Part shown: positions 15,995 to 25,026 of the stretch, piece by piece | How positions within the stretch are numbered: the first letter of the stretch is position 1 | How the letters are laid out: every line of letters starts with the position of its first letter | DNA from: Paraburkholderia tropica | Lineage (GTDB): Bacteria; Pseudomonadota; Gammaproteobacteria; Burkholderiales; Burkholderiaceae | DNA length: 64,000 bases | NCBI RefSeq assembly: GCF_914484835.1 | Contig: NZ_CAJZAR010000068.1 | Span: 1-64,000 of the forward strand | Direction of reading: 5' to 3' | The notes under the pieces: model-generated | The model's input: only the letters and a program-made list of their open reading frames with translations | Database searches by the model: none | Told to the model about the DNA's origin: nothing | Position numbers and translations under genes: made by a program

Positions 15995-17367
15995 TCGGTA
16001 TCCTCCACAGTCGCGATCGCCAGCGGCTTCACGGGCGCCTGCCCGCGCAAGCGACCGACTTGCTCGAGCGGCACGCGCGCGGCGTCCGCGATGATTTCCG
16101 CCGCTGCATGGCCGCAATAACGGCCCTGGCAACGGCCCATGCCCACGCGGCTCAGCGCCTTCGCGCGGTTGGCTTCCTGCGCGCCCTCGTCGCGGATCAC
16201 GCGGCGCAATTCGCCCGCTGTGATGCCTTCGCAGCGGCACACAATGGTTTCGTCGGGCAGCTTCGCCGCCTGCTGCGCGGGCCACACGAAGGCTTGCGCG
16301 AGCCCTTCGCGAAAGCGGTCCATGCGGCGTTGCTCGCGCTTGAGCGCATCGAGCGCGCTCGCTTGCGCGCCGCGGCCCAGATCGATCAGCGCGGCATGCG
16401 CGGCGAGACGCCCCGCGTTTTCCGCACCATCCGCGCCCAGCACGCGCACGCCGTCGCCCGCGAGATACACGCCGGGTTCGCTGCTGCGTCCGAGTTCGTC
16501 GATTTGCGGCAGCCATTGGCGCGTGAGCGTATCGAAGCGGAACGCACAGCGCGCGAGATCGGCGAGCTGCGTTTCGGGGCGCAGGTGATAACCCATGCCG
16601 ATGGCGTCGCAATCGGTCTGTTCGATCTTGCCGCTCGCAGTGCGAAAGCGCACGGCGCTCACGCCTTCATTCGGTGTCCCGATGATTTCAACCGGCTCGA
16701 TGCCGTTGTGAATCTGCACGCCCGCTCGCTTGAGCGACGCCACGAGCGCGCTGCCCTTGCGCAAGACATCGAAGCGCGCCAGCAGCTTCGGCAAGGCGCG
16801 AATGCGCGCGCTCGCCGCCGACGTATCGAGCACGGCGGCCACCTTCGCACCCGCCTGCACATACTGGCTAGCAACCAGATACAGCAGCGGCCCCGTGCCC
16901 ATGAACACCACGCGCCGCCCGATCGAACAGGCCTGCGATTTCAGCGCAATCTGCGCCGCGCCGAGGCTATAGGTGCCCGCGAATTGCCAGCCCTTCACGG
17001 GCATCAGACGATCGGTGGCGCCCGGACACAGAATCAGCGCATCGTAATCGAGCGCGCTCGCATGGCCGTCGCGCACGATATGCAGTTTGCGGTCCCAGAT
17101 ATTCCACGCGAGCGTTTGCGGACGGTAATCGATCTGCGGGCGCAAACGCGCAAAAGTCTCGTGCAGATCCTGCGCACGCAGCGCCTCGGTGCCGTAGAGC
17201 TTCGCATACGGCCGCGTAAAGCCTTCAGGTTGACGCCGATAAATCTGCCCGCCGTCGCGGCGGCCTTCGTCGATCAGCGTCGGGCGAATGCCCGCGGCCA
17301 GCAGCGTCTGCGCGCAGCGCACGCCCGCCGGCCCCGCGCCGACGATCACAATGCGAGGTTCGCCCAT
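15991..17367 (-). CDS. FAD/NAD-binding oxidoreductase with BFD-like Fe-S domain (HcnB/OoxA-like subunit)
   Basis: 458 residues. PRIVIVGAGPAGVRCAQTLL at the N-terminus and RRVVFMGTGPLLYLVASQY mid-protein are two Rossmann motifs of a pyridine-nucleotide-disulfide-type flavoprotein. The C-terminal 80 residues form a BFD-like [2Fe-2S] domain with ligands in IVCRCEGITAGEL and GMGRCQGRYCG. This is the HcnB/OoxA subunit that relays electrons. GGAGG precedes the ATG at 17367. The gene overlaps its upstream neighbour by 22 bp and its downstream neighbour by 4 bp. Confidence 0.9.
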   Translation of the reverse strand: MGEPRIVIVGAGPAGVRCAQTLLAAGIRPTLIDEGRRDGGQIYRRQPEGFTRPYAKLYGTEALRAQDLHETFARLRPQIDYRPQTLAWNIWDRKLHIVRDGHASALDYDALILCPGATDRLMPVKGWQFAGTYSLGAAQIALKSQACSIGRRVVFMGTGPLLYLVASQYVQAGAKVAAVLDTSAASARIRALPKLLARFDVLRKGSALVASLKRAGVQIHNGIEPVEIIGTPNEGVSAVRFRTASGKIEQTDCDAIGMGYHLRPETQLADLARCAFRFDTLTRQWLPQIDELGRSSEPGVYLAGDGVRVLGADGAENAGRLAAHAALIDLGRGAQASALDALKREQRRMDRFREGLAQAFVWPAQQAAKLPDETIVCRCEGITAGELRRVIRDEGAQEANRAKALSRVGMGRCQGRYCGHAAAEIIADAARVPLEQVGRLRGQAPVKPLAIATVEDTE

Positions 17368-17657
17368 TGCGCCTCCGGTTGAGTGGTCACGAGACGCATG
17401 CCCGCCTCGACGACGGTCGTGCAGGCGCGCAGACGTTCGCCCGCATCGGTCCAGACCCAGCAGTCCTGGCACGCGCCCATCAGGCAATAACCGGCGCGTT
17501 TTTCCTCGCCGAATTCCGACTGGCGCACGTGGCGCACGCTGCACAGCATGGCCGTGAGCAGCGTGTCGCCTTCGAGCGCGTCCACGTTGTTTCCGTCGAT
17601 CACGATCGACACCTTGGCGCGCGCGGTTTCGCCGAGCCGCACGAATCGTCCGTTCAT
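17346..17657 (-). CDS. (2Fe-2S)-binding protein (HcnA/OoxX-like subunit)
   Basis: 103 residues with a plant-type ferredoxin-like (Fer2_4) fold. The Cys ligands are seen in GYCLMGACQDCWVW and, further on, in RLRACTTVVEAGM. It is the small subunit of the HcnABC-type complex. The gene overlaps the ABC ATPase gene upstream by 4 bp and the HcnB-like gene downstream by 22 bp, so transport and oxidation are co-expressed. No signal peptide is present, so the complex should face the cytoplasm. Confidence 0.88.
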   Translation of the reverse strand: MNGRFVRLGETARAKVSIVIDGNNVDALEGDTLLTAMLCSVRHVRQSEFGEEKRAGYCLMGACQDCWVWTDAGERLRACTTVVEAGMRLVTTQPEAQWANLAL

Positions 17658-18430
17658 GCCGCCGCTCCCGCCGCGCCTTCGGGCGCGCTCTGCGCTTCGC
17701 CGCGATTGCCCAGCACGTGACGCAGGAATTCGCGCGTGCGGGCTTCGCGTGGCGCGCACAACACCTGCTGCGCGCTGCCTTGTTCGATGATATGGCCGCC
17801 GTGCAGGAAGCACACGCGGTCCGCGACTTCGCGCGCAAAACCCATTTCGTGCGTGACGACCAGCATCGTCATGCCTTCCTTCGCGAGCGTGCGCATCACG
17901 TTGAGCACTTCGCCGACGAGTTCGGGATCGAGCGCCGAAGTCGGCTCGTCGAACAGAATCGCCTTCGGCTTCATCGCGAGCGAACGCGCAATCGCCACGC
18001 GCTGCTGCTGACCGCCCGAAAGCTGATGCGGATAATAGTGAAGCTTGTGGCCGAGCCCGACCTTGTTGAGCAGTTCCTCGGCGTCGCGCTTCGCCACGTG
18101 CAGCGGTTCTTTCTTCACATGCACGGGCCCTTCCATCACGTTTTCGAGCGCGGTGCGATGCGGAAACAGATTGAAGCGCTGAAACACCATGCCCACTTGC
18201 GTGCGCAGATGATTGATATGACGCGAGCGCTGTTCGACACGTTGATCGAGCAATTTAATCTCGCCCGCGTCATACGATTCGAGCGCGTTGATACAGCGCA
18301 GCAGCGTCGATTTGCCGGAACCGGACGCGCCGATCAGGCACACCACTTCGCCCTGTTCGATCTTCAGCGAAATGCCGTTGAGCACGGGCGTGGCGCCGAA
18401 GCTCTTGTGGACATCGGTAATTTCGATCAT
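17654..18430 (-). CDS. Polar amino-acid ABC transporter ATP-binding protein
   Basis: 258 residues. Walker A GASGSGKST (about 33), Q-loop FQRFNLFPH, signature LSGGQQQRVAIARSL, Walker B AILFDEPTSALDPE and H-loop VTHEMGF make a GlnQ/HisP-type importer ATPase. It sits 7 bp after the permease gene. A C-terminal Ala/Glu-rich tail of about 15 residues overlaps the next gene. The linkage to an opine-type oxidase suggests import of an opine-like or N-substituted amino acid. Confidence 0.94.
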   Translation of the reverse strand: MIEITDVHKSFGATPVLNGISLKIEQGEVVCLIGASGSGKSTLLRCINALESYDAGEIKLLDQRVEQRSRHINHLRTQVGMVFQRFNLFPHRTALENVMEGPVHVKKEPLHVAKRDAEELLNKVGLGHKLHYYPHQLSGGQQQRVAIARSLAMKPKAILFDEPTSALDPELVGEVLNVMRTLAKEGMTMLVVTHEMGFAREVADRVCFLHGGHIIEQGSAQQVLCAPREARTREFLRHVLGNRGEAQSAPEGAAGAAA

Positions 18431-18437
18431 CGCAACC

Positions 18438-19097
18438 TCACTTCTTCGCCTTGTGCTTGCCGAAACGGCGCTCGAGATGCCGCGTCATGCTCATGAGCGG
18501 CAGGCTCATCAGCAGATAACCGATCGCCACGAGCGTATAGACGGTGATGTTCTGGAACGTCGATGCCGCGATCAACTGGCCTTGCCGCGTCATTTCCGCC
18601 ACCGTGATGGTGGACGCGAGCGACGAGTCCTTGAGCATCATCACCAGCGTATTGCTGTACGGCGGCAGCGCGACCTTCACCGCTTGCGGCAGGATCACGC
18701 GCACCATCGTTTTCACGCGACCCATGCCGAGCGATTGCGCGGCTTCATACTGGCCCGGATCGACGGCCTCGATACCCGAGCGGATGATTTCCGCCACATA
18801 GGTCGAATAACCGAAACTCAAGCCGATAATGCTCGCCTGCAATGCCGAGACTTCAATATGAAAGTCCGGCAAGACGAAATAAATATAGAACAGCAGGACG
18901 ATCATCGGCAGGCCGCGCACCACGTTGATCATCGCGCTCACGGCCGTCACCACCGCCGGATAGCGCGACATCTTGAGCAGCGCCCACACGAGACCCAGCG
19001 CGGTGCTCAGCAGCAGGCAGCCAATCGTGATGATGATGCTCATCACCGCGCCTTGCAGCAGGATCGGGACAAAATCGACTATGTCGTTCCAACGCAT
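18438..19097 (-). CDS. Polar amino-acid ABC transporter permease
   Basis: 219-residue HisMQ-type permease. It has an N-terminal membrane segment, then about four more, with MIVLLFYIYFVLP and the EAA-type coupling loop EAAQSLGMGRVKTMVRVILP. It starts 136 bp after the binding-protein gene. That gap contains GC-rich inverted repeats on the transcript strand, which may attenuate expression so that the binding protein is made in excess. A single permease gene implies a homodimeric channel. Confidence 0.93.
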   Translation of the reverse strand: MRWNDIVDFVPILLQGAVMSIIITIGCLLLSTALGLVWALLKMSRYPAVVTAVSAMINVVRGLPMIVLLFYIYFVLPDFHIEVSALQASIIGLSFGYSTYVAEIIRSGIEAVDPGQYEAAQSLGMGRVKTMVRVILPQAVKVALPPYSNTLVMMLKDSSLASTITVAEMTRQGQLIAASTFQNITVYTLVAIGYLLMSLPLMSMTRHLERRFGKHKAKK

Positions 19098-19233
19098 GGT
19101 GTGCCTTATGCTTTCGTTCGCGAACGGGGGAATGCCCGCGAGTCATACGCCGCGCCGCAAAGGCGGGCCGGGCCGGAACACGGCGGCGGTCGAACATTCG
19201 GGCCGCGCCGCATTCCGGTCATTCAGTCGCGGA

Positions 19234-19995
19234 TCAGCCCGCCAGGTGCCACTTCTTCAGGATCTTGTCGAGCGTGCCGTCGGCCTTCATCTTCGTGAGC
19301 GCGTCGTTCACTTTCGCGAGCAGCGCCGTGTTGCCCTTCTTCACGCCCACGGCGATATCGAACTTCTCCATCGGCACGTAATCGTCGTCCACGCGCGTGC
19401 CGGCCATCGCGCCCGCGGCTTCCTGCGCCTTGAGAATCGGATAGTCGTTGAAGCCCGCCACGATACGGCCGATCGCAACGTCACGCGTCATGTCGGCGGG
19501 GCTGTCGTACATCTTCACTTCCTTGAAGATGCCGAGCTTGACAAGCTGGTCGCCGTAATCGGTGCCCGTGGGCGCGCCCACCGACATACCCTTCATGTCC
19601 TGCACCGACTTGTAGTTGGTCTTGTTCGACTCCTTCACGATAATGCCTTCGCCGAACGCCGTGACCGGCTGCGAGAAGTCCACCACTTCGGCGCGCTTGG
19701 GCGTGGGCGTCATGCCCGCGACGATGATGTCGATCTTGCCCGAGACCACGGCCGGAATCAGCGCCGAGAACGGCACGGCCTGATACGACACGTCGAAGCC
19801 CTCGCGCTTGCCGATCTCGCGCACGACGTCGGGCATGATGCCTTCGATCTTTTGCGTCTTGACGTCGAGGAAGGTGGTCGGCGCGCTCGACGGCGGCGAG
19901 CCGGCGGTCACCGTCGGGGCATCGGCATGGGCCGCGCTGCAGAACAGCGAGAACGCGACGGAAGCGGCGGCGAATGCAAGGGTGGTACGCGACAT
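19234..19995 (-). CDS. Polar amino-acid ABC transporter substrate-binding protein
   Basis: 253 residues with a Sec signal peptide (hydrophobic core about 5-25, cleavage near AAHADA) and an SBP_bac_3 fold: FDVSYQAVPFSALIPAVVSG, KIDIIVAGMTPTPKR and SVGAPTGTDYGDQL. ATG 19995 is preceded by AAGGAA. First gene of the leftward seven-gene unit (binding protein, permease, ATPase, three oxidase subunits, AraC). The ligand is probably the substrate of the oxidase encoded behind it. Confidence 0.93.
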   Translation of the reverse strand: MSRTTLAFAAASVAFSLFCSAAHADAPTVTAGSPPSSAPTTFLDVKTQKIEGIMPDVVREIGKREGFDVSYQAVPFSALIPAVVSGKIDIIVAGMTPTPKRAEVVDFSQPVTAFGEGIIVKESNKTNYKSVQDMKGMSVGAPTGTDYGDQLVKLGIFKEVKMYDSPADMTRDVAIGRIVAGFNDYPILKAQEAAGAMAGTRVDDDYVPMEKFDIAVGVKKGNTALLAKVNDALTKMKADGTLDKILKKWHLAG

Positions 19996-20066
19996 GGTCT
20001 GGTTTCCTTGTGGAGAGTCTTGACTATTTGCGCTGCGCCGTGAAAGTGTCGGCGCTTGGCATCGGC

Positions 20067-21344
20067 TCAATGAAGCACATCCTGCAACCGGTAATACGCG
20101 CCGACGAGCGGCAGAAACCACGCGCGCCCGAAATGTCCGGGAATCGCAGGCCATTCGAGCGCTCGCCACGGGTTGCGCGTGGCGGCGCCGAACATCACAT
20201 CGGCCATCACGCGGCCCATGTGCACCGACATCTGCACACCGTGGCCGCTGTAGCCCATCGAATAGAACAAACCTTCGTGCTCGCCCGCGCGCGGCAGCCG
20301 GTCGGCCGTCATGTCGACGAGACCGCCCCAGCAGTAATCGAGGCGCACGTCGGCGAGCTGCGGAAAATACTGGAGCATGCCGTCACGCAAGATGCGGCCG
20401 CTCTTTTCGTCGGAGCGCGGATTCGACATCGCGAAGCGCGCGCGGCCGCCGAACAGCAAACGGTCGTCGTGCGTCGGGCGAAAATAATTGCCGATCTGGC
20501 GCGTCGTCACATACGAACGGCGCGTGGGCAGCAGCGCGTCGAGCCGTTCCTTGCCCAGCGGCTCGGTCACGACGATGAAGCTGCCGACCGGCGCGATGCG
20601 GCGGCGGAACCATTGCAGCGGCCCGCTTTGCGAAGCGCCCGTGGCGAGCAGCACGCGGTCGGCGCGCAGCGTGCCGCGCTCGCATTGCACTTCGTAGGCG
20701 TGGCCGCCGAGCGGTTTGAGGCCGACCATCGGCGTGTCCTCGAAGATCTGTGCGCCGTGACGCGCCGCCGCTTCGGCCAGACCCACGCCGAACTTGCCCA
20801 TATGCAGTTGCATGCCGTTGTGCTGCACGAGGCCGCCGTAAAAGCCGTCCGACGCGATCTCGTCGCGGATGCGCTCGCGCGAAATCAGTTCGACATCCTG
20901 ATCGACATCGCGCTTGAGCGCTTCGAACGTCTTCGCCAGCGACGCATAGTGATGCGGCTTCGCGGCGAGCTTGATCTTGCCGCTCTTGCGCAGATCGCAG
21001 TCGATCTGTTCTTCCTCGACGATCTGCGCGACCGACTTCACGGCTTCGGCGTAAGCGCGATAGAACAGCGACGCGCGTTCCTTGCCGAGCTTCGCGGACA
21101 GCGCCGCATAGTCCTGCGCGACGCCCGTGTTGCAATGCCCGCCGTTGCGGCCCGACGCCTGGCCCGCAATGCGGCCCGCCTCCAGCACGGCCACCGAGTG
21201 CCCGCGCTTCGCGAGCGCCAGCGCCGCCGAGAGCCCCGTAAAGCCGCCGCCCACCACGACCACGTCCACGCGGCCGGCAAGCGGCCCCTGGGCGGGCTTC
21301 GTCAAGCGCGGCGCGGTATCGAGCCAGTACGAATCGAGCTTCAT
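20067..21344 (-). CDS. PuuB-like FAD-dependent oxidoreductase (gamma-glutamylputrescine oxidase type)
   Basis: 425 residues. The N-terminal YWLDTAP is the usual PuuB/OrdL-type opening; VDVVVVGGGFTGLSAALALAKR is the FAD fold, GRNGGHCNTGVAQDY matches the family's second flavin motif, and GYSGHGVQMSVHMGR is the C-terminal FAD contact. Such enzymes oxidise secondary amines (gamma-glutamylputrescine, N-substituted glycine) to aldehyde and amine with H2O2 release. Gene order beside a PuuC-like dehydrogenase and PuuR-like regulator supports polyamine catabolism, though no puuA glutamate-polyamine ligase is in the window. Confidence 0.85.
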   Translation of the reverse strand: MKLDSYWLDTAPRLTKPAQGPLAGRVDVVVVGGGFTGLSAALALAKRGHSVAVLEAGRIAGQASGRNGGHCNTGVAQDYAALSAKLGKERASLFYRAYAEAVKSVAQIVEEEQIDCDLRKSGKIKLAAKPHHYASLAKTFEALKRDVDQDVELISRERIRDEIASDGFYGGLVQHNGMQLHMGKFGVGLAEAAARHGAQIFEDTPMVGLKPLGGHAYEVQCERGTLRADRVLLATGASQSGPLQWFRRRIAPVGSFIVVTEPLGKERLDALLPTRRSYVTTRQIGNYFRPTHDDRLLFGGRARFAMSNPRSDEKSGRILRDGMLQYFPQLADVRLDYCWGGLVDMTADRLPRAGEHEGLFYSMGYSGHGVQMSVHMGRVMADVMFGAATRNPWRALEWPAIPGHFGRAWFLPLVGAYYRLQDVLH

Positions 21345-21406
21345 CGTGTTGCGTTCCTGATGACCGACGGTGAGTGCAAGGAGTTGGCTGGGCGGACAGA
21401 CCGCGA

Positions 21407-22084
21407 TTACAGGCCGAGCTGTTCCGCGAGATGCGGCAGGCTCTTGACTTCGTTGACCTGGTAATACGGCGTAAGCGGCTCGTGGCCGCGATTCACGAAG
21501 GCCTTGTGCTTGATGCCCATGTCGTAGGCCGTCATGAGGTCGTAACGGAAGCTCGACGACACGTGCAGCACGTCTTCCGGGTTGCAGTCGAGCTGGTCGA
21601 ACATGTATTCGAAGGCCTTGCGCAGCGGCTTGTACGCCTGCGCCTGCTGGGCCGTGTAGACCTTGTGGAACGGCGCGCCGAGCTTGGCGACGTTGCTGTC
21701 GATCTGCTCGTCGGCGGCATTCGAAAGAATCACGAGCTTGTATTTCGACGCGAGACGCGAGAGACCTTCCGGCGCGTCCGGGTGCGGGCCCCACGTGGGC
21801 ACCGCGTCGTAAATCTTCAGCGCGGTTGCTTCCTCGAACGGCACGCCCGTGCGCTCGCAGGTACGGCGAATCGAATTCACCACCACGTCGCGATACGGCT
21901 TCCATGCGCCGAGCACCTCGTCCAGACGATAGCCGCGGAAGAACTCCACGAACTCGTTCATCTTGGCGGCATCGAGCTTGTCGCCGTAGAGCTGGCGCGC
22001 GGTCTCGCCCATCTGGAAGTTGGTCAGCGTGCCGTAGCAGTCGAAGGTGATGTACTTCGGCTCGAAATCGATCATGGTCTGCAT
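21407..22084 (-). CDS. HAD superfamily hydrolase, haloacid dehalogenase type II-like
   Basis: 225 residues with the four HAD motifs: nucleophile Asp in ITFDCYGTLTN (about residue 15), Ser/Asn in VILSNAADE, Lys in AYKPLRKAFEY, and the loop SSSFRYDLMTAYDMG. Domain spacing matches L-2-haloacid dehalogenases, but many such genes in amine catabolic loci have other or unknown substrates. It lies 62 bp upstream of the PuuB-like gene in the same direction, so co-transcription is likely. I would not claim halo-acid activity from sequence alone. Confidence 0.83.
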   Translation of the reverse strand: MQTMIDFEPKYITFDCYGTLTNFQMGETARQLYGDKLDAAKMNEFVEFFRGYRLDEVLGAWKPYRDVVVNSIRRTCERTGVPFEEATALKIYDAVPTWGPHPDAPEGLSRLASKYKLVILSNAADEQIDSNVAKLGAPFHKVYTAQQAQAYKPLRKAFEYMFDQLDCNPEDVLHVSSSFRYDLMTAYDMGIKHKAFVNRGHEPLTPYYQVNEVKSLPHLAEQLGL

Positions 22085-22299
22085 CCTGTCGTCGTGGCGA
22101 ACCTGTTTTTCAGGCTCAATTCAAGTGAGAACGGCGAGCTGCGCATGAATGCCAACTAATCAGTCATGCTGACGAAATCGGCGCGGCCCGGGGTGTCGAA
22201 GTTTCCTGTGAAGCGCTGCGCGCAATCCGTGTTCACTGAAATGAACGCTGCACGGATCGTGCGCCCCTACGGCGAAGTTGAAACGAAAACTCGCGCAGA

Positions 22300-23793
22300 T
22301 CAGGCGGTGTCGAAGTCGATCAGCACGCTCTTGTGACGCATGCTGGCCTCGAGCGCCTGGCGGCCGAGATCCTTGCCGATGCCCGACTGCTTGAAGCCAC
22401 CGGTCGGAATGATCATGTCGCCGCTGCGGCCATAACGATTGATCCAGACCGTGCCCGCCGCGATGCGGCGCATCGCGCGCATGGCCTGGCCGATGTCGCT
22501 CGTATGCACGCCCGCCGCGAGACCGTAGGTCGGGTGCGCCGCCATGGCGATGCCTTCCTCTTCGTCCTCGAAGGTCTGCACCGTGAGCACCGGGCCGAAC
22601 AATTCCTCGCGCACCGCGGGGGTGTCGTCGGTGACGTTGGCGAGCAGCGTCGGGCGATGAAACCAGCCGTCGTCCGTGCCTTCGAAAAAGCCGCCGCCGC
22701 ACAGCACTTCCGCGCCCTGCGCGCGGCTTTCGTCGATCAGCGTGGCGATGCGTTGCGCCTGCGCGGCGCTGATGATCGGCGAATAGCGCGTCGTGCTCGA
22801 CCACATCGCGCCCGGCGCGATGCCTGCGAGTTCGCGCTGCACGGCCTCGATCAGCGGCTCGGCAATCTGCTTGTGAACGATCAGGCGCGTGCCCGCCACA
22901 CAGGCCTGGCCGCCGTTCGCGGTGAAGCCGCGCGCCACGCAGCGCGCCGTGTGCGCGAGGTCCGGCACCTGCGCGAACACGAGTTGCGGGCTCTTGCCGC
23001 CGAGTTCGAGCGTGACCGGCTTGGTGCCGTGAAAAGCGGCTTCGCTCATGATCGCCGCGCCGGTGCGCGTCGAGCCGGTGAAGCTCACCTTCGAAATATC
23101 GGGGTGGCGCGTGATGGCCGAACCGGTGGTTGCACCGCGTCCGTTCACGACATTGAAAATGCCGGGCGGCATGCCCGCTTCGATCGCGAGCTCCGCGAGA
23201 CGCAGCGTGGAAAACGGCGTCATTTCCGAGGCTTTCAGCACGACGGCGTTGCCAGCCGCGAGTGCGGGACCGCATTTCCACGAGCACATCGAGAGCGGGA
23301 AATTCCACGGCGTGATCGCGCCGATCACACCATAGGGCTCCGATGCAACGAAGCCGAGACTGCTCTGACGCGTCGCCGCGATGTCGCCGCCGAGCTTGTC
23401 CGCGAGTTCCGCGAAGAAGCGGATCGCCTCCGCCGTGAACGGCACGTCCGACGCATACGCCTCCGCGACCGGACGCGTGGAGCTGACCGCTTCGAGCTGC
23501 GCCAGCGCGACCACGTTTTCGTCGATCAGTTGCGCCCAGCGCGTGAGCACACGGGCGCGTTCGCGCGGCGAGCGCGTGCCCCAGCCGCTCGTCTTCCAGG
23601 CCTGCAACGCGTTCGACACGGCGTAATCGACGGTCTGCGCCGACGCATCCGGCACGTAACCGAGCAGACGGCCATCCGAGGGACGATGCACGGCGATCGG
23701 CGTTTCATCGGTCTGGTAATACGCGCCGCCAATGAAATGACCTTGCGGCAGCGCGATTGCGGACGGATCGAAATCCAGCGACGGAGTAGTCAT
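22300..23793 (-). CDS. Aldehyde dehydrogenase (PuuC/AldA type)
   Basis: 497 residues. GVIGAITPWNFPLSMCSWK holds the NAD-binding/oxyanion Asn. FTGSTRTG is the cofactor loop, TLELGGKSP carries the general-base Glu, GGQACVAGTRL the catalytic Cys, and EELFGPVLTVQTF the C-terminal signature. It oxidises an aminoaldehyde or similar aldehyde to the acid using NAD(P). A PuuR-like operator lies 128 bp before the ATG at 23793, over a TATAAT -10. The neighbouring PuuB-like oxidase supplies the likely aldehyde. Confidence 0.9.
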   Translation of the reverse strand: MTTPSLDFDPSAIALPQGHFIGGAYYQTDETPIAVHRPSDGRLLGYVPDASAQTVDYAVSNALQAWKTSGWGTRSPRERARVLTRWAQLIDENVVALAQLEAVSSTRPVAEAYASDVPFTAEAIRFFAELADKLGGDIAATRQSSLGFVASEPYGVIGAITPWNFPLSMCSWKCGPALAAGNAVVLKASEMTPFSTLRLAELAIEAGMPPGIFNVVNGRGATTGSAITRHPDISKVSFTGSTRTGAAIMSEAAFHGTKPVTLELGGKSPQLVFAQVPDLAHTARCVARGFTANGGQACVAGTRLIVHKQIAEPLIEAVQRELAGIAPGAMWSSTTRYSPIISAAQAQRIATLIDESRAQGAEVLCGGGFFEGTDDGWFHRPTLLANVTDDTPAVREELFGPVLTVQTFEDEEEGIAMAAHPTYGLAAGVHTSDIGQAMRAMRRIAAGTVWINRYGRSGDMIIPTGGFKQSGIGKDLGRQALEASMRHKSVLIDFDTA

Positions 23794-24287
23794 GCTCAGC
23801 CTGTTCGAAAACCGGTTAGCCCGGCGATGGCGCGCTCGCGAGTCGTTGCGTGCGCGGCGTCGCCGCTTCAGCAAGTGGGGGTTCGCTGCCTCAGCGGCAA
23901 AATGAACAACCACGCATTGAAGTTCATTATAGTGAACAGACGAGGCTTGGCTAGTGATCAAAAATAATTCTGTGAAAAGCATGCTCATGCGCTTTGCTTA
24001 CGCGAGAATCGGGCCAGGGCTAACCCGTAGCGGCGATTCGACTCAACTCGATTCATGCGCGCTTAGCAGGTTAGGCACCGGCAATCGACAGAGGAATGAA
24101 AAACGATAGCGCGCGCGTTCAGCCGCTTAAAGCGGGCAGCAATCGAGCGGCAAAGAGAATGAACAGACTGAAGATCGCGCAGCGCGTGTACAGGCGCGCG
24201 TTCAGGAAGGGGAAACGAAGGGGAAAAAGAAAGAACTGCTGGGACGCGGCGCCGATACAAGCGATAAGCGGCGCCGCCAGAGAAGGC
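23794..24287. other. Intergenic region with the aldehyde dehydrogenase promoter
   Basis: 494 bp. The left part holds the leader and promoter of the leftward aldehyde dehydrogenase gene, including the operator at 23922-23937. The right part (about 24060-24287) follows the stop of the PuuR-like gene and contains GC-rich complementary blocks (near 24246-24283) with purine-rich DNA next to them, possibly its terminator. No supported gene. Confidence 0.5.
23922..23937 (-). promoter_or_regulatory. PuuR-like operator over the -10 of the aldehyde dehydrogenase promoter
   Basis: GTTCATTATAGTGAAC is palindromic at 14 of 16 positions. On the reverse strand it reads GTTCACTATAATGAAC, so a perfect TATAAT lies inside it; the -35 is weak. 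It resembles the E. coli PuuR box as I recall it (core TATAATGAAC) and matches a second copy (12 of 16) before the PuuR-like gene. Binding there would block transcription. Confidence 0.7.
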
Positions 24288-24899
24288 TTAAAGATGAATG
24301 ACCGGCGGGCGCGTGTTCATGATCCACAACAGCCGCGCCGTCTTGCTGCTTTCATTGCGCACGCTATGCGGGACCGTGCTCTTGAACTGAAAGCTGTCGC
24401 CCGCACGCAATTCCGCGCGCTGATCGCCCACGTTCAGGATCACGGTGCCTTCCATCACGAGCCCGCACTTCTCGCCGACGCCCACGAGCACTTCCTCCGA
24501 CCCCGAGCCCGCCGGCAGCATGATGACCATCATCTGCAGATCGTGCTCGCCGTGCGGCGAAAGCAGCTCTTTCTGCATGCCGTTCTTGCCCACCTCGAAC
24601 AGCGGACGCTCCGCCGCGCGGCGCACGAAATCGCCCGTGAGCGGATCGGACGGCGCATCGTCTTCTTCCAGTAGCGCGCTCAAGGGCACATCGAGCGCCT
24701 GGCGCAGACGCTCCAGAATGCGCACGGACGGATTGGCCTTGTTGCGCTCGACCTGGCTCACCGTGCCGACCGAGACGCCCGCGCGCAGCGCGAGTTCATT
24801 GACGGACAGGCCGCGCGCGTTGCGCAGCGCGCGCAGCCGGGCGCCGACATCGGCGTGGCTAGGCAACACCGCAACTTTCTTGCTGGACTGGGTTCGCAT
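24288..24899 (-). CDS. puuR: XRE-cupin transcriptional regulator, PuuR-like
   Basis: 203 residues: an N-terminal helix-turn-helix (GARLRALRNARGLSVNELAL then RAGVSVGTVSQVERNKANPS, about 18-60) and a C-terminal cupin domain (about 110-200) with VMEGTVILNVGDQRAELRAG and STVPHSVRNESS. E. coli PuuR has the same architecture and is inactivated by putrescine. AGGAAA precedes the ATG at 24899. Operator-like sequences lie at its own promoter and at the aldehyde dehydrogenase promoter. Orthology to PuuR is inferred from architecture, context and operator. Confidence 0.82.
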   Translation of the reverse strand: MRTQSSKKVAVLPSHADVGARLRALRNARGLSVNELALRAGVSVGTVSQVERNKANPSVRILERLRQALDVPLSALLEEDDAPSDPLTGDFVRRAAERPLFEVGKNGMQKELLSPHGEHDLQMMVIMLPAGSGSEEVLVGVGEKCGLVMEGTVILNVGDQRAELRAGDSFQFKSTVPHSVRNESSKTARLLWIMNTRPPVIHL

Positions 24900-25026
24900 G
24901 AGTTTCCTGTTGAATTCGGTGCCGGACGCGCAAAACCGGTTCGTTCCCCAACGCCGGCGCACGGTTTCGGTGCATCGCAGCGACACGGCAAGCACGCTGC
25001 GTGATAGTGAAAGCACGCACAATGTC

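Noticed and set aside
14777..17382. Rightward open frames opposite the HcnABC-like genes
   Set aside because: No start context and no domains; the leftward frames carry flavin and iron-sulfur motifs.
21407..22084. Claim of haloacid degradation from the HAD protein
   Set aside because: The motifs support a HAD fold of the type II class, but its amine-catabolism neighbours and lack of a haloacid transporter make halogenated substrates unproven.
22160..23308. Second reverse frame in the aldehyde dehydrogenase gene
   Set aside because: Same-strand shadow of the dehydrogenase frame, without its motifs; the real frame has the catalytic Glu and Cys.
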